64,000 nt of DNA from JBBRXZ01 sp038232415. Its GTDB lineage: Bacteria > Patescibacteriota > Saccharimonadia > Saccharimonadales > UBA4665. Below, piece by piece: positions 6,294 through 12,451 of the stretch. The position numbers were made by a program, and so were the translations under genes. Positions within the stretch are counted from its first letter, which is position 1, and each line of letters begins with the position of its first letter. The notes beneath the pieces are model-generated. The model worked only from the letters and a program-made list of their open reading frames with translations. It was not told where the DNA came from and searched no databases. The stretch lies in assembly GCA_038232415.1 (NCBI GenBank), contig JBBSHY010000002.1, forward strand, positions 1 to 64,000, given 5' to 3'.

Positions 6294-6370
6294 ACTCGGG
6301 TAGCTCAATTGGATAGAGCACGTATCTAGCGATTGCGGAGATGAGAGTTCAAGTCTCTCCCCGAGTACCA
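6294..6370 (+). tRNA. tRNA-like gene carried by the IS, nominal anticodon AGC
   Basis: Acceptor ACTCGGG/CCCGAGT (7 perfect pairs), TA, D-arm GCTC-AATTGGATA-GAGC, T-arm GAGAG-TTCAAGT-CTCTC, discriminator A and encoded CCA. The 15:48 pair is A:U with both changed together, and G18G19 with T55C56 are intact. The anticodon arm CGTAT-CTAGCGA-TTGCG has a U-U mismatch at 31:39 and a U-G at 29:41. The anticodon would be AGC, but G3:U70, the alanine mark, is absent (U3:A70). Identity is therefore unknown; it may be a tRNA with a rewritten anticodon arm. Confidence 0.75.
6320..6333 (+). repeat. 14-bp direct repeat, copy 1 (anticodon arm)
   Basis: ACGTATCTAGCGAT covers the 5' anticodon stem, the whole loop and one base beyond in the tRNA-like gene. 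The second exact copy is at 6419-6432. Confidence 0.85.
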
Positions 6371-6398
6371 GGCTTCGGACTGGTCTATTAAAAAGGTA

Positions 6399-6418
6399 AA
6401 AGGCTCCGAAGAGCCTTT
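6399..6418 (+). terminator. Hairpin after the tRNA-like gene
   Basis: AAAGGCTC-CGAA-GAGCCTTT, an 8-bp perfect stem with a stable CGAA tetraloop. The stem supplies only three T's and no further T-run follows, so termination may be weak. Confidence 0.5.
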
Positions 6419-6432
6419 ACGTATCTAGCGAT
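6419..6432 (+). repeat. 14-bp direct repeat, copy 2
   Basis: Exact copy of ACGTATCTAGCGAT, starting directly after the hairpin. It can itself fold as CGTAT-CTAGCG-ATATG. Confidence 0.85.
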
Positions 6433-6548
6433 ATGTCTATTTTAGCATATTGCGGTCTTTGAGTACATTCAAATCCACGAATGTATGGGTTAAAAGTGTC
6501 TTAAACATTATGCATAAAAGTACACAGCTAACAGATGTAAAAATATCC

Positions 6549-6577
6549 TTGACACCAAGTATTCTATGGAGTATACT
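6549..6577 (+). promoter_or_regulatory. Near-consensus promoter of the transposase
   Basis: TTGACA (6549-6554), 17 bases, TATACT (6572-6577). Start point near 6584, four bases before ATG 6588, so the AAGG upstream of the ATG would not be transcribed. Confidence 0.85.
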
Positions 6578-6587
6578 GAAAGGTAAC

Positions 6588-7439
6588 ATGAGATACACGA
6601 AGAAACAATTTGAGGCAGAATATCCTGACGATGATGCCTGCTTAGAATCTGTCTTTCAGAACCGCTTTGGAGACTTAAAGTTCTGTCCTAATTGCGCTGC
6701 TGAAACTAAGTTTTACCGTATTAAGAAGCGCCAAGCCTATGCCTGCCAATGGTGCGCATATCAGTTACATCCATTAGCGGATACGATCTTCCGTAAGACT
6801 ACCACTCCTCTTAAGGACTGGTTTTACGCCATTTACCTATTCTCAGTCTCTAAGAACGGCGTGAGTGCTAAGGAACTTGAAAGACACTTAGGAGTTACGT
6901 ATAAGACCGCATGGCGTATGTGCAAACAAATAAGGTTACTCATGCAACAAGAGGGTGAGAAATTAACAGGAACGGTGGAAGTAGATGAAACGTATATCGG
7001 CGGTAGGTTTCCTAAAAGCAAAGGGAGTAAATATACAAACAAAACAGGCGTTTATGGCATTACTGAGCGTAATGGCTCGGCCAAAGCGGTAGTAGCTCAT
7101 GGTGGTGTTAATGCCACTACTGCCATACCATTCTTAAAAGCTCATGTAGAGGCAGGTTCAAATGTTATGAGTGATGAAAGCCGTATCTATAACAGGGTAA
7201 AACGGGACTTTATCCATGCCTATGTTAACCATTCAAAAGAGCAGTATGTTAGGGGTGATGTTCATACTAATACTATTGAAGGCTTCTGGGGACAGTTAAA
7301 GCGCTCTATTTCGGGGACTTACCACTGTGTTTCACCGAAGTACCTTCAGTCTTACGTGAACGAGTTTGTTTTCCGCTATAACTTTCGGGATATCGCTGTT
7401 TGTCCTGTTCTTTTGGAACTGGCTGCGAAGCCCGTTTGA
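6588..7439 (+). CDS. IS1595-family (ISXO2-like) transposase
   Basis: 283 residues from ATG 6588; the frame is open to 6450 but the promoter lies inside that stretch. N-terminal zinc ribbon C33-x2-C36...C53-x2-C56, a helix-turn-helix-like part (VSAKELERHLGVTYKTAWRM), then the ISXO2 catalytic core: D133 in VEVDETYIGG, D196 in VMSDES, and N228/E231 in HTNTIEGFWGQLKR. All key residues are present, so it should be active. It cuts and joins the GGCGAC... ends. The last bases run into the convergent passenger gene. Confidence 0.93.
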   Translation: MRYTKKQFEAEYPDDDACLESVFQNRFGDLKFCPNCAAETKFYRIKKRQAYACQWCAYQLHPLADTIFRKTTTPLKDWFYAIYLFSVSKNGVSAKELERHLGVTYKTAWRMCKQIRLLMQQEGEKLTGTVEVDETYIGGRFPKSKGSKYTNKTGVYGITERNGSAKAVVAHGGVNATTAIPFLKAHVEAGSNVMSDESRIYNRVKRDFIHAYVNHSKEQYVRGDVHTNTIEGFWGQLKRSISGTYHCVSPKYLQSYVNEFVFRYNFRDIAVCPVLLELAAKPV

Positions 7440-7463
7440 TTAGATTCTTAAATAGTTTCTTAC

Positions 7464-7964
7464 TCATGCTGCCCTTATTATAACTTTAATAAGTGTCACT
7501 GCTAAGCCCGTTCCAGCATATGAGACAGCGGCTACTATTGCCACTAGGAGGAGTTTAATCAACACTTTATCATCTTCCCACCAAGCCTTTACTAGACCTT
7601 TAGGAATAAATGGTATAAAAGGGTAAGTATCAAGAAACCTACGGCCTTTTGGCGTTAGCTTGACATAAAATGGCAGTTCAAACGTACCTTTTTTACCTGT
7701 CATTTTCTTATCAATAGTTTCAAGATAGTGCCACTCGTCAGTTGCGTCATCATAGATTCCGTTAACCTTATTCTGACCAACCTTATATTTCGTTTTATAC
7801 CTCTCTTTTACAATAGAGATAGTTGGGTGCCAGTTATCCAGGATTTGATCCAAGTCTTTACCTACGTGTTCTGCTTCAAGTTCATCTGCACGTGCATTGA
7901 CCATTGTCACAAATCTATGAACGTCAAGGAGTTGCTTCATGGTTTTCAGTATACGCCTAATCAT
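7464..7964 (-). CDS. Hypothetical membrane-anchored protein, IS passenger
   Basis: 166 residues from ATG 7964, or 158 from ATG 7940. A mostly polar, basic domain (ERYKTKYKVGQNKVNGIYDD, LPFYVKLTPKGRRFLDTYPF) is followed by a C-terminal membrane helix (LIKLLLVAIVAAVSYAGTGL). No family recognised. The sequence GTATACTGAAA occurs just before ATG 7940 and also just before the transposase start, so the shorter form may have the true, leaderless start. A CCCC-TTTC-GGGG hairpin lies before ATG 7964. Convergent with the transposase. Confidence 0.55.
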   Translation of the reverse strand: MIRRILKTMKQLLDVHRFVTMVNARADELEAEHVGKDLDQILDNWHPTISIVKERYKTKYKVGQNKVNGIYDDATDEWHYLETIDKKMTGKKGTFELPFYVKLTPKGRRFLDTYPFIPFIPKGLVKAWWEDDKVLIKLLLVAIVAAVSYAGTGLAVTLIKVIIRAA

Positions 7965-7986
7965 TTAGACGCCCCTTTCGGGGTAG

Positions 7987-8014
7987 GCGTACTTGGCTTG
8001 AGGGGATAGTCGCC
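7987..8014 (-). repeat. Right terminal inverted repeat (IRR)
   Basis: Reverse complement begins GGCGACTATCCCCTCAAGCC and matches the left end at 25 of 28 positions. Confidence 0.9.
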
Positions 8015-8022
8015 TGAAAGTA
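8015..8022. repeat. Right target-site duplication TGAAAGTA
   Basis: Exact copy of 5841-5848. Confidence 0.9.
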
Positions 8023-8293
8023 CGTATTCTAGCAACTTCTGTCTAAGCCCCTCATCGCTCACTTTGAATAGCTATTTTGCACGTTGAGCTAGGTCTAACA
8101 GGTAAGAAGCAGTAATCTGGAAGTTCTTGTTGTCACTTGTTAGCATCTTCAAGCGTTCGTTGAGCTCTTGCTGCTTGGCTTCAAACTCATTTGCGAATTC
8201 GTCATGTAACTGCTGAGTAATCCGCCCGGCGCGCATACGGCGCGGCCCAATTATTGGCATATAGCCAATCATCAGACTGGTTCTACTGGACAT
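8015..8293 (-). pseudogene. Serine recombinase middle part, upstream half of relic 'c'
   Basis: On the reverse strand the frame reads HDEFANEFEAKQQELNERLK, then ITASYLLDLAQRAK, a TAG stop at 8072-8074, then LFKVSDEGLRQKLLEYV and into the target duplication. Family members have E where the TAG stands (AQRA-K-E-L). So the gene was damaged by a nonsense change as well as by the insertion. Upstream of about 8240 recombinase similarity is lost; the N-terminal catalytic domain is absent. Confidence 0.7.
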
Positions 8294-8416
8294 ATCGCAC
8301 TGGGCACGGTGGTGCCCCTGGAGCTACCGTGATTGTATTGACAAGGGGAGGCTACCAGCGTCGTTACACACCGGACAGGACAGTCGCGGTAGCCATAACA
8401 GTGAAGCACAAAACGC

Positions 8417-8447
8417 AAGCAAAAGCCCGAGCATATAGCCCGGGGTT
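8417..8447 (-). terminator. Terminator of the DUF4383 gene
   Basis: On the reverse strand CCCGGGC-TATAT-GCTCGGG (one mismatch) is followed by CTTTTGC. It lies 30 bases past the stop at 8477. Confidence 0.55.
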
Positions 8448-8476
8448 CCATTGCCTCTATATATTCGTAAGGTTTA

Positions 8477-8881
8477 TTAGACTCGTACGGTAGTGTTGTT
8501 GTCACCGTGCTCAGCAGGATATCCGAAGCCGAGGTACAAGAATGCCACCGTGAAAAACAGGTGCAAGAAGTTGTCAGCCATGTTTACGTGTACCAAGCCA
8601 AGGATGCTGCCTTCGCCAACCAAGAATCCGAGCACCGTTACTAATGCGTATACGACGCCGATTACTTTGAAGAAGAGGCGTGACCAGTCTGAGCGCTGTG
8701 ACGCGACAAGAGCTGCAATACCGGAAAGTATGTGAACGACGTTTTCACCGCCGCCAAGTAATCCTCCGTGTACCAGGAAGAGTCCCAATAGTTTACCATC
8801 AGGCGTGAGCGCTGGGATTAAACCCATAATTCCAACAAGTATAAATACTACACCTGTGACTAGAGCTATTTTTTTTAACAT
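8477..8881 (-). CDS. DUF4383-type four-helix membrane protein
   Basis: 134 residues with four hydrophobic helices (about 5-25, 48-62, 69-88, 103-122). The layout matches the DUF4383 family: a GLIPALTPDG segment after helix 1, HILSGIAAL in helix 2 and the closing NFLHLFFTVAFLYLGF. Function unknown; members are found mainly in actinobacteria and CPR. It has its own terminator and lies between the broken recombinase and relic 'd'. Confidence 0.75.
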   Translation of the reverse strand: MLKKIALVTGVVFILVGIMGLIPALTPDGKLLGLFLVHGGLLGGGENVVHILSGIAALVASQRSDWSRLFFKVIGVVYALVTVLGFLVGEGSILGLVHVNMADNFLHLFFTVAFLYLGFGYPAEHGDNNTTVRV

Positions 8882-9086
8882 TCAGACCTCCAACTTAAAT
8901 TTATGAGACAAGTACCAAACTTGTTGTACTTGATGCCAATAGTATAGCTTATTTTTAGTATCGTATGCTATTACAAGGACTTTAATTTTGATAACTTTCA
9001 GCTAGTTTTTGATCTGATAAAGAAGGCTATTGAGGATCAATAGTCTAGCAAATGATCGAAGCGTCCATTATTCGCCAAATGACTAT

Positions 9087-9189
9087 TCAGAATGCATCAA
9101 AAGGTTTCAACCTAAATTGAAGCTCAGCCAACATATGTTTATGCACCTTTGAGAATAGTTATACTTTCGTTAATAATGCTGCACCAAGC
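9087..9189 (-). pseudogene. Serine-recombinase-like 3'-end relic 'd', frameshifted
   Basis: The reverse strand begins AWCSIINESITILK and then changes frame to KHMLAELQFRLKPFDAF and a stop, following the same order as relics 'b' and 'c' (WCSI..., then MLxxL...F.L). The preceding DNA GCTGCACCAA is the conserved site. The gap 8882-9237 holds this relic and no complete gene. Confidence 0.5.
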
Positions 9190-9237
9190 ATAAGCATTAT
9201 GATTTATTCCTAGATTGCCTTATGAGACAATAGATTT

Positions 9238-9813
9238 ATGGGAAAAGTAATCGCTGGTATGACCATGTCTTTGGACGGCTTTATCAATGACCGTAACGGA
9301 AGCGCAGAAAAACTTAGTCCAGATTTTTCTGAACTCCTTGATACTCCTTCTTTCCAGGAAATGATTAAAAATACAGGTGCTGTTATTATGGGGAGACATG
9401 TGTATGAGATGGCAGACCCATTTTTGTGGGCTAACGATGACTATGAATTCCAGACTCCCATTTTTGTCTTGACACATACACCTCCAGCAAAGTATCCCAA
9501 AGGAAATGACAGACTTAGCTTTACATTTGTAACTGATGGTATTGAGAGTGCTATTTCTCAGGCAAAGAAAGCAGGGAGTGACAAAGATGTTCAGGTAATA
9601 GGCGGCGCAAACACCATTCAGCAATGCCTTAATGCGGGGCTATGCGATGAATTACAGATAGATATTATGCCTGTTCTCCTTGGAGAAGGACTAAGACTAT
9701 TTGAAAATATAGACACAGATAAGATAAAGCTTGAAAGAACTAAAGTAGAAGAAACTACCCCTATTAGAACAAGTATTACATTAAGGGTTACGAAGACGAA
9801 CCCTGGTGTATAG
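9238..9813 (+). CDS. Dihydrofolate-reductase-like protein (RibD C-terminal family)
   Basis: 191 residues. It opens KVIAGMTMSLDGFINDRNGS, has GAVIMGRHVYEMAD, the NADPH-site strand VQVIGGANTIQQCLNAGLCD and the final DELQIDIMPVLLGEGLRLFE. This is the RibD_C/YyaP-type reductase family found in riboflavin synthesis and in many stand-alone enzymes of unknown substrate. No rib genes adjoin it. GACAAT six bases before the ATG suggests another leaderless start. A lone accessory gene between relic 'd' and micro-ORF e2. Confidence 0.85.
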   Translation: MGKVIAGMTMSLDGFINDRNGSAEKLSPDFSELLDTPSFQEMIKNTGAVIMGRHVYEMADPFLWANDDYEFQTPIFVLTHTPPAKYPKGNDRLSFTFVTDGIESAISQAKKAGSDKDVQVIGGANTIQQCLNAGLCDELQIDIMPVLLGEGLRLFENIDTDKIKLERTKVEETTPIRTSITLRVTKTNPGV

Positions 9814-9902
9814 AAATTACCGGCAGGAATTGCAGTTTCTAGGACAAATGGTTAGTACCGAAATAGCAAACATAAAACTAGGCAATGTGTAAGTCCCAGC
9901 TC

Positions 9903-9995
9903 TCACTTGCTCAACAAATATTCTCGATAGGGAATGTCCAAAATCTTCCTCCATCTCGCTATCTCATCCCTGATTAGGTGCACACATATTGACAT
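9903..9995 (-). CDS. Micro-ORF e2, 30 codons, related to e1
   Basis: ATG to TGA on the reverse strand. The core HLIRDEIARWRKILDIPYRE-YLLSK ends exactly as e1 does. Differences from e1 are conservative or silent. Its 5' end overlaps the brnT promoter on the other strand. It could be the preserved C-terminus of a lost gene rather than a free peptide. Confidence 0.45.
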   Translation of the reverse strand: MSICVHLIRDEIARWRKILDIPYREYLLSK

Positions 9996-10028
9996 AGTAC
10001 GTCTTAAATGTATAATACAGTATATACA
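9989..10028 (+). promoter_or_regulatory. brnTA promoter with overlapping palindromic operator
   Basis: TTGACA (9989-9994), 16 bases, TATAAT (10011-10016). A palindrome TGTATA-N8-TATACA (10009-10028) covers the -10 box and the first base of the start codon, fitting autoregulation by the antitoxin BrnA. The leader is about five bases. Confidence 0.8.
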
Positions 10029-10321
10029 TGAAAGTCAATACAAGTGCCATTGAGTTTGATTGGGATAAGGGTAATACCGACAAGAACAGCAAACATGGCG
10101 TGCGTGACTGGGAGTGTGAAGAGGTGTTTTTTGATCAGAGAAAAGTCTTTCTGAAAGATTCCATTCATTCCGCAAACGAGGCTAGACAAATACTCCTCGG
10201 CAAGACAAAACAAGCCCGACTGCTTTTCCTAGTCTTTACCATAAGGAAGGGAAAAATAAGAATCATATCAGTTAGAGATATTAACAAGAAGGAGGTGCAC
10301 TTATATGAAAAAGCCACTTAA
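10028..10321 (+). CDS. brnT: BrnT-type ribonuclease toxin
   Basis: 97 residues. The N-terminus IEFDWDKGNTDKNSKHGVRD and the following VFFDQRK are the BrnT signature, and the C-terminal KIRIISVRDINKKE carries the conserved RIISVR strand. BrnT is a RelE-like fold RNase that stops growth by cutting mRNA. The gene overlaps the antitoxin gene by 17 bases. Toxin-first order is typical of brnTA. Transcribed from its own promoter/operator with almost no leader. Confidence 0.9.
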   Translation: MKVNTSAIEFDWDKGNTDKNSKHGVRDWECEEVFFDQRKVFLKDSIHSANEARQILLGKTKQARLLFLVFTIRKGKIRIISVRDINKKEVHLYEKAT

Positions 10322-10571
10322 TATACCTAAGTTTAAGAATGAAGATCAGGAGAGAGACTTTTGGAATAAAGTCGATCTTTCTGAGCACTTTGAGCCGGAA
10401 GATTTTGATAAAGTCAGCTTCCCCAATCTTAAGCCAACTACTAAACCGGTATCAATTAGAATACCTGAACATATGTTGAACAGGGTCAAGGAACGAGCTA
10501 ATGAAACCAATGTTCCATATCAATCGTTGATTAAAGAATATATTAGCAGGGGTGTTCGCTCTCCTCGATAG
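10305..10571 (+). CDS. brnA: BrnA/CopG-type antitoxin
   Basis: 88 residues. It contains KIPKF-like start (NIPKFKNEDQERDFWNKVD), the VSFPNLKPTTKPVSIRIPEH ribbon and the helix pair ending VPYQSLIKEYI, as in CopG-type antitoxins of BrnT. It should bind the toxin and the TGTATA/TATACA operator. A very strong AGGAGGTG ribosome site inside the toxin gene favours antitoxin output, in contrast with the nearly leaderless toxin start. Confidence 0.9.
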   Translation: MKKPLNIPKFKNEDQERDFWNKVDLSEHFEPEDFDKVSFPNLKPTTKPVSIRIPEHMLNRVKERANETNVPYQSLIKEYISRGVRSPR

Positions 10572-10581
10572 TCCAATGTAC

Positions 10582-10623
10582 TTTACTGTGTAGGGATTCC
10601 CGACAAGGCAATTCAAGATTGCT
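10582..10623 (-). pseudogene. Degenerate third copy of the micro-ORF (e3)
   Basis: The reverse strand reads SNLELPCRESLHSK, matching SILEVPYQDYLLSK of e1 at 6 identical and several similar positions, but without the upstream half or the stop. Together with e2 it brackets the brnTA module. Confidence 0.4.
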
Positions 10624-10652
10624 CTATTATCTTAATGTGCGTACAATGTACG
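10619..10652 (+). promoter_or_regulatory. mazEF promoter and palindromic operator
   Basis: TACAAT (10642-10647) lies six bases before ATG 10654, with a poor -35 TTGCTC at 10619. A perfect odd palindrome CGTACA-A-TGTACG (10640-10652) covers the -10 box, as expected for MazE autorepression. Confidence 0.7.
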
Positions 10653-10653
10653 T

Positions 10654-10965
10654 ATGACAATTAATACAAAACTTACAACCTCAGGCAATAGTGTGGCCGT
10701 GCGTTTACCAAAAGAGTTGCTCCGCATGAGCGGTCTTGGTGAGATGGTAAAACTAGAAGCAAAGAAAGGGAAGATTATTATTAGTAAAAATGCGAACCCT
10801 CGCGAAGGTTGGACTTCGCAAATTAAGTCTCTTATGGAAACGGGTAAAGATCCAACTCAGGAGTTTGATGACATGAAGGGCGCTTCTGCCGACGGACTAG
10901 ATAATCTACCGTGGGATGGCCCTTCATTTGAAGACTGGCAGAAAACTCATGCCAAGCTTTCCTAA
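10654..10965 (+). CDS. mazE: MazE-like (AbrB-fold) antitoxin
   Basis: 103 residues. The N-terminal swapped-hairpin DNA-binding part reads KLTTSGNSVAVRLPKELLRM then VKLEAKKGKIIISK. The acidic C-terminal tail, with GASADGLDNLPWDGPSFEDW, should wrap the toxin. It overlaps the toxin gene by 17 bases, the same length as in brnTA next door. Leaderless start predicted. Confidence 0.85.
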   Translation: MTINTKLTTSGNSVAVRLPKELLRMSGLGEMVKLEAKKGKIIISKNANPREGWTSQIKSLMETGKDPTQEFDDMKGASADGLDNLPWDGPSFEDWQKTHAKLS

Positions 10966-11278
10966 GCAGTCTTCCGTCTACTGGTTTGACCCCGAGCCGG
11001 GGAAACGCTCGGAACTACGAAAAATACGGCCGTGCATTGTTGTTTCACCGAATGAAATGAACGAAAACCTACGTACAGTTCTAGTGGTGCCTTTGACTTC
11101 CACCATACAACCATGGCCGTTTAGGGCGATTGTAACCATTCTTGGCCGGAAGTCCAACGTGGCTTGTGACCAGTTAAGAGCAGTGGATAAAAGCCGGCTC
11201 AGAGCCTACATTGGTGACCTGAAAGTAACAGATAAGGATAAATTGCACAGCTTGTTGCAGTCAATTTTTTCAGAGTAG
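10949..11278 (+). CDS. mazF: MazF/PemK-family endoribonuclease toxin
   Basis: 109 residues from ATG 10949 (MPSFPKQSSVYWFDPEPGKR). Landmarks are the GKRSELRKIRPCIVVSPNEM loop, VVPLTST, the SNVACDQLRAVDKSRL segment and GDLKV. The upstream in-frame ATG at 10916 lies deep within mazE and adds unrelated residues. It follows mazE in the usual antitoxin-toxin order. The gene is the last of the island; alr begins 17 bases later. Confidence 0.88.
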   Translation: MPSFPKQSSVYWFDPEPGKRSELRKIRPCIVVSPNEMNENLRTVLVVPLTSTIQPWPFRAIVTILGRKSNVACDQLRAVDKSRLRAYIGDLKVTDKDKLHSLLQSIFSE

Positions 11279-11295
11279 CAGTCGGAGTTAAAGAC

Positions 11296-12438
11296 ATGAT
11301 AAAAATTCCCAAATATCTTCGAAAAGAATTCGAGACTTTAAATCTTATAACAATTAACCGTGCGCATTTCCTGCATAACTTGCATGCTATTCGTAAGAAT
11401 ACTAACCTTGACGTGGCACCTGTTCTTAAGGCTAACGCCTATGGACATGGCCTTAAGCAGGTTGCTTTGATCCTAGCTGAGGAACAAGACTTACCGTTCA
11501 TCGCAGTTGATTCATATAAAGAGGCTTTAACAGTCAGAAGTATTTGTAGGGCGTCGGTTCTGGTGATGGGCGCAATTAATCCTGACAATTTCCATAAAAT
11601 GAAATTGAGCGGTTTGATGTTTGCAGTTTCAAGAGAAGATACGATCCAGGCTCTCGGCAGGCTAAACAAAAAAATAAAGATTCATGTAGATATTGATACG
11701 GGTATGGTACGGCAGGGTATTTCTAGCGAAGAATTAGGCAGTCTAGTATCACTTATAAAAACCTATCCAAATTTAGAAGTAAACGGTGTTATGTCCCACT
11801 TGGCCGATGCCGATAATCCTGTTGATGAGTCTTTTGTAAAAGAGCAAACGGTTAAATTTGATAAAGCCGTGGAGCTGGTATTGGCTCAAGGCTTTAAGCC
11901 GCAGTGGATACATCTGGCGCAAAGTGCCGGCTCAACCAGGCCGCAGTCAAAGTTTGTAAATGCAGTAAGGCCCGGTATTGCTCTTTATGGTATTAACCCG
12001 CTCGACCCCACTGATAGTAAATTTGGCCAGCTGCAAAAGACCAAGCCGGTAATGAGTATTTGGAGCCGTATTATTGCGATTCAAAATTTGAAAAGCGGTG
12101 AAAGCGTGAGCTATAGCAGGACTTATAGAGCTGCAAAACCTGCGTCCATAGGTGTTTTACCTTTTGGATACTATGAGGGTCTGCCGAGAGTCTTAAGTAA
12201 CAAAGCTATTTTACTTAGTGAAAACAAAAAGGAATTACCAGTTCGCGGCAGGATATGCATGAACCATACCATGATTGATATAACCGGAACTGACCTAAAA
12301 GTGGGAGATAAGGTACAAATACTCTCCGATAGCCGAAGCGACCCCAACTCTGTACAGCCGCTATGTGATTCCTTTAACCTTTTTAATTATGAGTTTTTAG
12401 TAAAGATAAACGAACAAACCCGACGGGTTGTTTCATAA
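11296..12438 (+). CDS. alr: Alanine racemase
   Basis: 380 residues. PLP lysine K45 sits in PVLKANAYGHG; the barrel has HVDIDTGMVRQG and HLAQSAGS, and the catalytic tyrosine is in the segment VSYSRTYRA. The C-terminal beta domain ends with LVKINEQTRRVV. It makes D-alanine for peptidoglycan, feeding the ddl gene at 22773 and the MurF-like ligase at 19963. Placed close behind mazF in the same direction, perhaps by read-through. Confidence 0.95.
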   Translation: MIKIPKYLRKEFETLNLITINRAHFLHNLHAIRKNTNLDVAPVLKANAYGHGLKQVALILAEEQDLPFIAVDSYKEALTVRSICRASVLVMGAINPDNFHKMKLSGLMFAVSREDTIQALGRLNKKIKIHVDIDTGMVRQGISSEELGSLVSLIKTYPNLEVNGVMSHLADADNPVDESFVKEQTVKFDKAVELVLAQGFKPQWIHLAQSAGSTRPQSKFVNAVRPGIALYGINPLDPTDSKFGQLQKTKPVMSIWSRIIAIQNLKSGESVSYSRTYRAAKPASIGVLPFGYYEGLPRVLSNKAILLSENKKELPVRGRICMNHTMIDITGTDLKVGDKVQILSDSRSDPNSVQPLCDSFNLFNYEFLVKINEQTRRVVS

Positions 12439-12451
12439 GTGGTTTCTACTA

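Larger units (their letters stand above)
5849..8014 (+). mobile_element. IS1595-type element, 2,166 bp, with tRNA-like gene and small passenger ORFs
   Basis: The ends are inverted repeats of 28 bp with 25 matches, the outer 16 perfect (GGCGACTATCCCCTCA). They are flanked by an exact 8-bp target duplication and interrupt a recombinase relic in frame. Inside are an intact ISXO2-like DDE transposase (6588-7439, +), a tRNA-like gene (6294-6370), a one-pass membrane micro-protein (5899-6093), a possible 40-residue ORF (6171-6293) and a convergent membrane-protein gene (7464-7964, -). Passenger genes are known in the IS1595 family; a tRNA gene is not one I know of. Perfect ends and duplication suggest recent movement. 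Confidence 0.9.

Noticed and set aside
6321..6337. Reading the IS tRNA as a CTA-anticodon (UAG) suppressor
   Set aside because: Shifting the loop to place CTA at 34-36 breaks two pairs of the anticodon stem; AGC is the better fold.
8254..8505. Overlapping ORFs on both strands upstream of the recombinase relic
   Set aside because: No coding character or family similarity in either frame; the region is decayed DNA with the DUF4383 terminator.
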